Source: Alphaproteobacteria bacterium (GTDB lineage: Bacteria > Pseudomonadota > Alphaproteobacteria > Sphingomonadales > Sphingomonadaceae). Taken from it: 9,224 nucleotides of DNA. Of this stretch, positions 6,439-9,224 are shown piece after piece; position 1 is the stretch's first letter; each line of letters starts with the position of its first letter. A program made the translations under genes and the position numbers. The notes below the pieces were generated by a model, which had not been told where the DNA came from, ran no database searches, and saw only the letters and a program-made list of their open reading frames with translations. The stretch spans positions 1 through 9,224 of the forward strand of contig JAQGLD010000540.1 of assembly GCA_028293055.1 (NCBI GenBank). Reading direction: 5' to 3'.

Positions 6439-7107
6439 CTAACTCGATCCGCCGAGCACGTTGATGGTGAAGGCGAGCACGCCGATGTTGAAGACGAAGG
6501 CCGCGAAGCTGTGGATCACAGCGATCTTCCTCAGCCGCGGGCTGGAGATCGAGGTGTCCGACGTCTGGAAGGTCATGCCAAGGGTGAAGGCGAAATAGAC
6601 GAAGTCCCAGTAAAGCGGCTCCTTGGTGTCCCCGCCGAACTCCAGCCCGCCGGCATCTCCCTTTCCGTCCGTCGCATTCGAATAATAGAGATGCGCATAA
6701 TGGAGCGCATAGACGGTATTGCTGAACAGCCAGGCGAGCACCAGGGTCGATACGATCAGCACCTTGGTAGTCATTCCGGCCTGCTTGCTGGTGCTCAGCT
6801 CTGCGGCGATCGTGACCAGCACCACGACCATGACGATTGCCGTAACGCCGAGCAGGAGAACCCGGTTGGCATCGTTCTGCGACGCATGGTCGCGCATCGA
6901 GCGGGCATCGCTCGCGTGGACCTTGGGGATCAGGTAGAGCAGGAAGAAAGCGGCGGCGAAATCGAAGCCGGCCATGGTTCCGATCCGCCAGCCCCACAGC
7001 AAATTGCCGACGGCGGCTCCGGCGACGAGGAGGACGACGAAAAGGATGAAGGCCGGCGGCGCCAGCCGGTTGCCGATCGTCTTTCGTGCGGTTGCATCGC
7101 GTGCCAT
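6439..7107 (-). CDS. DUF1345 family membrane protein
   Basis: A 222-residue inner-membrane protein of unknown function, recognised as DUF1345 (COG4291-like) by NTVYALHYAHLYY (about 130-142) and WDFVYFAFTLGMTFQTSDT (167-185), the two strongest family signatures. About six helices are predicted (17-35, 45-62, 84-102, 117-138, 166-182, 197-217). The soluble loop between helices 4 and 5 is short and acidic (DGKGDAGGLEFGGDTKEP). The length is typical for the family. The gene is divergent from the SMR gene with a 63-bp gap and convergent with the EamA gene. The Shine-Dalgarno sequence before the ATG is weak. No biochemical role can be assigned. Confidence 0.9.
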   Translation of the reverse strand: MARDATARKTIGNRLAPPAFILFVVLLVAGAAVGNLLWGWRIGTMAGFDFAAAFFLLYLIPKVHASDARSMRDHASQNDANRVLLLGVTAIVMVVVLVTIAAELSTSKQAGMTTKVLIVSTLVLAWLFSNTVYALHYAHLYYSNATDGKGDAGGLEFGGDTKEPLYWDFVYFAFTLGMTFQTSDTSISSPRLRKIAVIHSFAAFVFNIGVLAFTINVLGGSS

Positions 7108-7157
7108 GGCGCGAGGCTAGCCTGTCGGGACGGCGGGCGCTAATCCAAATCGGCTTC

Positions 7158-7164
7158 GAGAGGA
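7158..7164 (+). promoter_or_regulatory. Ribosome binding site of the SMR gene
   Basis: GAGAGGA lies six bases before the ATG at 7171, a good Shine-Dalgarno match that fixes the start of the SMR protein. Confidence 0.65.
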
Positions 7165-7170
7165 ATTCGG

Positions 7171-7488
7171 ATGGCCTGGGCCTTGCTTTTGCTCGGCGGA
7201 TTGTTCGAGGTCGGCTTCACCACCTGCCTTCGCTTCGTCGACGATTTCCGCAATCTGCCCTGGACGCTCGGCTTTCTCGCCTCGGTGACCCTGTCGATGG
7301 GCCTGCTCCAGATCGCTTCGCGCACGATCCCGATGGGCACGGCTTATGCGGTCTGGGGCGGAATCGGAGCGCTCGGCACCGTGCTGGTCGGGATCCTGTG
7401 GTTCGCCGAACCGGTCGGGGCGGTCCGCATCGCGCTGATCTTCGGACTGATCGCCTGTATCGCCGGATTGAGGCTGGTCGCGGCATGA
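7171..7488 (+). CDS. Small multidrug resistance (SMR) family exporter, SugE/Gdx-like
   Basis: A 105-residue four-helix inner-membrane protein, the standard SMR length. Glu13 in helix 1 (GGLFEV) is the essential proton/substrate carboxylate of the family. Ser42 (LSMGLL), Tyr59 and Trp62 (GTAYAVWGGIGALG) fall at positions that line the binding site in Gdx proteins, and Gly10 also fits the Gdx rather than the Qac/EmrE type. LRFVDDFRNL after helix 1 resembles the corresponding loop of SugE/Gdx. Phe16 replaces the Trp seen in well-studied Gdx proteins, so guanidinium specificity is not certain. SMR proteins work as dual-topology dimers or as pairs; only one subunit is encoded here. The stop overlaps the next gene by ATGA. 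No guanidine riboswitch was recognised upstream. Confidence 0.9.
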   Translation: MAWALLLLGGLFEVGFTTCLRFVDDFRNLPWTLGFLASVTLSMGLLQIASRTIPMGTAYAVWGGIGALGTVLVGILWFAEPVGAVRIALIFGLIACIAGLRLVAA

Positions 7489-7853
7489 GCTTCGACGAGG
7501 GTCTCTTCGCCTGGGTCGAGGATGCGCTCGAGCCGATCGGCGCGGTGACCCTTCGCAAGATGATGGGCGGCGCGACCCTCTATCTCGACGGAATCATCTT
7601 CGCGATCCTGTTCGAGGACGGGATCTGGCTCAAGTCCGACGCGGAGAGCGATGCGGTCTGGGATTCCGAAGGCTGCGAGCGCTTCGCCTTCACGATGAAG
7701 GACGGCAAGGTCGAAAGCATGAACTACCGCAGAGCGCCGGCCGACGCGTATGACGATCCCGAAGCGATGCAGCATTGGGCGCGGCTCGCGGTGGAGGCCG
7801 GCCTGCGGGCTGCGGCCAGGAAGAAGCCGAGGCGGAAAAAGCCGCTGCAGTGA
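7485..7853 (+). CDS. TfoX/Sxy N-terminal domain protein
   Basis: A 122-residue cytosolic protein made almost entirely of a TfoX N-terminal domain. The family signature is RKMMGGATLYLDGIIFAILF (about 24-43), followed by DGIWLK and a late FAFTMKDGKVESMNYRRAP region. The C-terminal TfoX domain of Sxy regulators is absent, as in many stand-alone alphaproteobacterial members. The tail (ARKKPRRKKPLQ) is strongly basic and could contact nucleic acid. In gammaproteobacteria TfoX/Sxy promotes competence with CRP; that role cannot be assumed for this short form. Its ATG overlaps the SMR stop (ATGA), indicating coupled translation. A longer open frame runs upstream but only overlaps the SMR gene. The gene ends 12 bases from the convergent amidase stop. 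Confidence 0.88.
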   Translation: MSFDEGLFAWVEDALEPIGAVTLRKMMGGATLYLDGIIFAILFEDGIWLKSDAESDAVWDSEGCERFAFTMKDGKVESMNYRRAPADAYDDPEAMQHWARLAVEAGLRAAARKKPRRKKPLQ

Positions 7854-7865
7854 CGAGCAACGCCC

Positions 7866-9224
7866 CTATCGCACCGCCGGCTGCAGATGCCGCGCGATGT
7901 CCGGGCTCTCCTCGATCGATCGCAGGAGGCGCGGCGTGACGATCGCATGGCTGGCCTGTTCGTAGGCATAGCCGAGCGACAGGATCACCCCGTCGGACCA
8001 TTTCGGGCCGATGAAGCTGATGCCCACCGGCAGGCCCTTGACCGCGCCCATCGGCACGGTGAGATGCGGATAGCCTGCGACCGCGGCGAGACCGCCGGCG
8101 CCGCCGCCCGAAATCTGGTCGCCGTTGACCGCGTCGATCGGCCAGGCGGGCGGCATGGTCGGCCCGACCAGGGCGACGACATCATTGTCCTTGAGCAATT
8201 TATCGATGCCGTTCGGACCGGCCGCTTCGAACGACGCATTGCGGGCCTTGCGGTAATCGGGATCGTCCAGCCCCTTGCTCTTCTCCGCCTGCTCGAACGT
8301 GGCCTGGTCGAACAGGAACAGCTCGGCATCCTCATGCGCCTTGTCGAAGGCGATCAGGTCGGCGAGCGTTCGCGAGCGCACGGTCGGGGGTGTCGTCGCC
8401 AGATAGGCGTTCATGTCCGCCTTGAGCTCGGTCATCAGGACGATATGCTCGTTCCTGCCGATCTCCTGGCGGCCCTCGAGCTTGGCGATGTCGACCAGCA
8501 CCGCCCCCTGGCCCTTGAGGACCTTCAGCGCTGCGTCGAAGGCGGCGTCGGTGCCGAAGCCGCTGGCGAAGCGCATCACCCCGATCCGCTTGCCGCGCAG
8601 CGCATCGGCGGAGAGGCTCGCCGCGTAATCCGCCTTGTGGCGGTCGGCTTCGGCGGTCGCGGAATCGGTCGGATCGCTGCCGGCGATCGCCGACAGGACC
8701 AGAGCGGCGTCGCGCACGCTGCGAGTCATCGGCCCGGCCGTATCCTGGCTGTGGCTGATCGGCACGATCCGGCTCCGGCTGACCAGCCCGACGGTCGGCT
8801 TGAACCCGACGATGCCGTTCACCGCCGCAGGGCAGGTGATCGATCCGTCGGTCTCGGTTCCGATCGCAGCCGGGACCATGCCGGCAGCGACCGCGGCGCC
8901 GCTGCCGCTCGACGATCCGCAGGGGTTGCGGTTCAGCGCGTGCGGGTTGCGGGTCTGTCCGCCGACGGCGCTCCAGCCCGAGATCGAATCGCCCGATCGG
9001 ATATTCGCCCATTCCGAGAGGTTGGTCTTGCCGACGATCACCGCGCCGGCCGAGCGCAGCCGGGTGACCAGAGGCGCGTCGCGATGGGTGACGTTGGCGG
9101 CGAGCGCGAGGCTGCCGGCCGTGGTCGGGAGCGGCCCGGCGCTCTCGATATTGTCCTTGATCAGGATCGGCATTCCGAACAGCATGCCCTTGCGCCCGCT
9201 TCGGTCGAGCGCGGCCGCCTGCTC
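7866..9224 (-). CDS. Amidase-signature family hydrolase (5' end beyond window)
   Basis: 452 residues are visible; the frame is open to the right edge, so the N-terminus (perhaps 70-100 residues, possibly with a signal peptide) is missing. The first visible Met (9185) is internal, because upstream codons continue the family alignment (LDRSGRKG before MLFGMPILIKDN). Counting from that Met, the Ser-cisSer-Lys triad is Lys10 (LIKDN), Ser91 (CGSSSGSGAA) and Ser115 (GTETDGSITCPA). The Ser-Ser spacing of 24 equals that of FAAH and peptide amidase. The C-terminal part (SGGGAGGLAAVAGYPHLTVP, LPVGISFIG) is also typical. The closest style is the peptide-amidase/AtzF-like group rather than GatA, since no GatB or GatC is nearby. 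The enzyme hydrolyses a C-N amide bond; the substrate is unknown. Confidence 0.92.
   Translation of the reverse strand, partial: EQAAALDRSGRKGMLFGMPILIKDNIESAGPLPTTAGSLALAANVTHRDAPLVTRLRSAGAVIVGKTNLSEWANIRSGDSISGWSAVGGQTRNPHALNRNPCGSSSGSGAAVAAGMVPAAIGTETDGSITCPAAVNGIVGFKPTVGLVSRSRIVPISHSQDTAGPMTRSVRDAALVLSAIAGSDPTDSATAEADRHKADYAASLSADALRGKRIGVMRFASGFGTDAAFDAALKVLKGQGAVLVDIAKLEGRQEIGRNEHIVLMTELKADMNAYLATTPPTVRSRTLADLIAFDKAHEDAELFLFDQATFEQAEKSKGLDDPDYRKARNASFEAAGPNGIDKLLKDNDVVALVGPTMPPAWPIDAVNGDQISGGGAGGLAAVAGYPHLTVPMGAVKGLPVGISFIGPKWSDGVILSLGYAYEQASHAIVTPRLLRSIEESPDIARHLQPAVR

Noticed and set aside
7120..7138. Small hairpin upstream of the SMR gene as a guanidine riboswitch
   Set aside because: Only one wobble-containing stem with a GGGAC loop is present. 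The guanidine-II class needs two hairpins with ACGR loops, and no guanidine-I or -III pattern was recognised.
7086..7484. An upstream extension of the TfoX-domain frame to 255 codons
   Set aside because: It overlaps the whole SMR gene in another frame. Family similarity starts at the ATG at 7485, which overlaps the SMR stop in the usual coupled manner.

Overview
The window is ordinary-looking chromosomal DNA from a high-GC alphaproteobacterium, most likely a sphingomonad (Sphingomonadales). The assignment rests on the strong GC bias at third codon positions, the style of the IspG N-terminus, an RTX protein ending in a serralysin-type C-terminal domain, and intergenic palindromes with a CCCGGC-GAAG-GCCGGG core. 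No rRNA, tRNA, CRISPR array, transposase, integrase or phage gene was found, and nothing looks like a defence island.

Layout: (1) 31-2598, minus: a large 855-residue parallel beta-helix/RTX protein, predicted to be secreted by a type I system that is not encoded here. (2) 2599-3015: a 417-bp divergent intergenic region holding the regulatory DNA of both flanking genes, two inverted repeats and a possible short leader ORF. (3) 3016-5360, plus: ispG (MEP isoprenoid pathway), overlapping by 4 bp a short CDF-type cation transporter, followed by a membrane-anchored retropepsin-like aspartic protease. (4) 5425-6327, plus: an EamA/DMT-family transporter, flanked on both sides by palindromic repeats. 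(5) 6439-7107, minus: a DUF1345 membrane protein. (6) 7171-7853, plus: a small multidrug resistance (SugE/Gdx-like) protein overlapping by 4 bp a TfoX N-domain protein. (7) 7866 to the right edge, minus: an amidase-signature enzyme, cut at its N-terminus by the window edge.

The genes do not form one pathway. Two probable translationally coupled pairs stand out: ispG with the cation transporter, and the SMR exporter with the TfoX-like protein. The region is rich in membrane transport (CDF, DMT, SMR) and also contains an envelope protease and a secreted RTX protein. The observations most worth a second look are the tandemly duplicated C-terminal module of the RTX protein, the CDF-like protein with an unusual metal site coupled to an Fe-S enzyme, a short Cys-Cys-containing ORF that stops five bases before ispG, and alternative hairpins between the protease and EamA genes. 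No convincing new multi-gene system was found.
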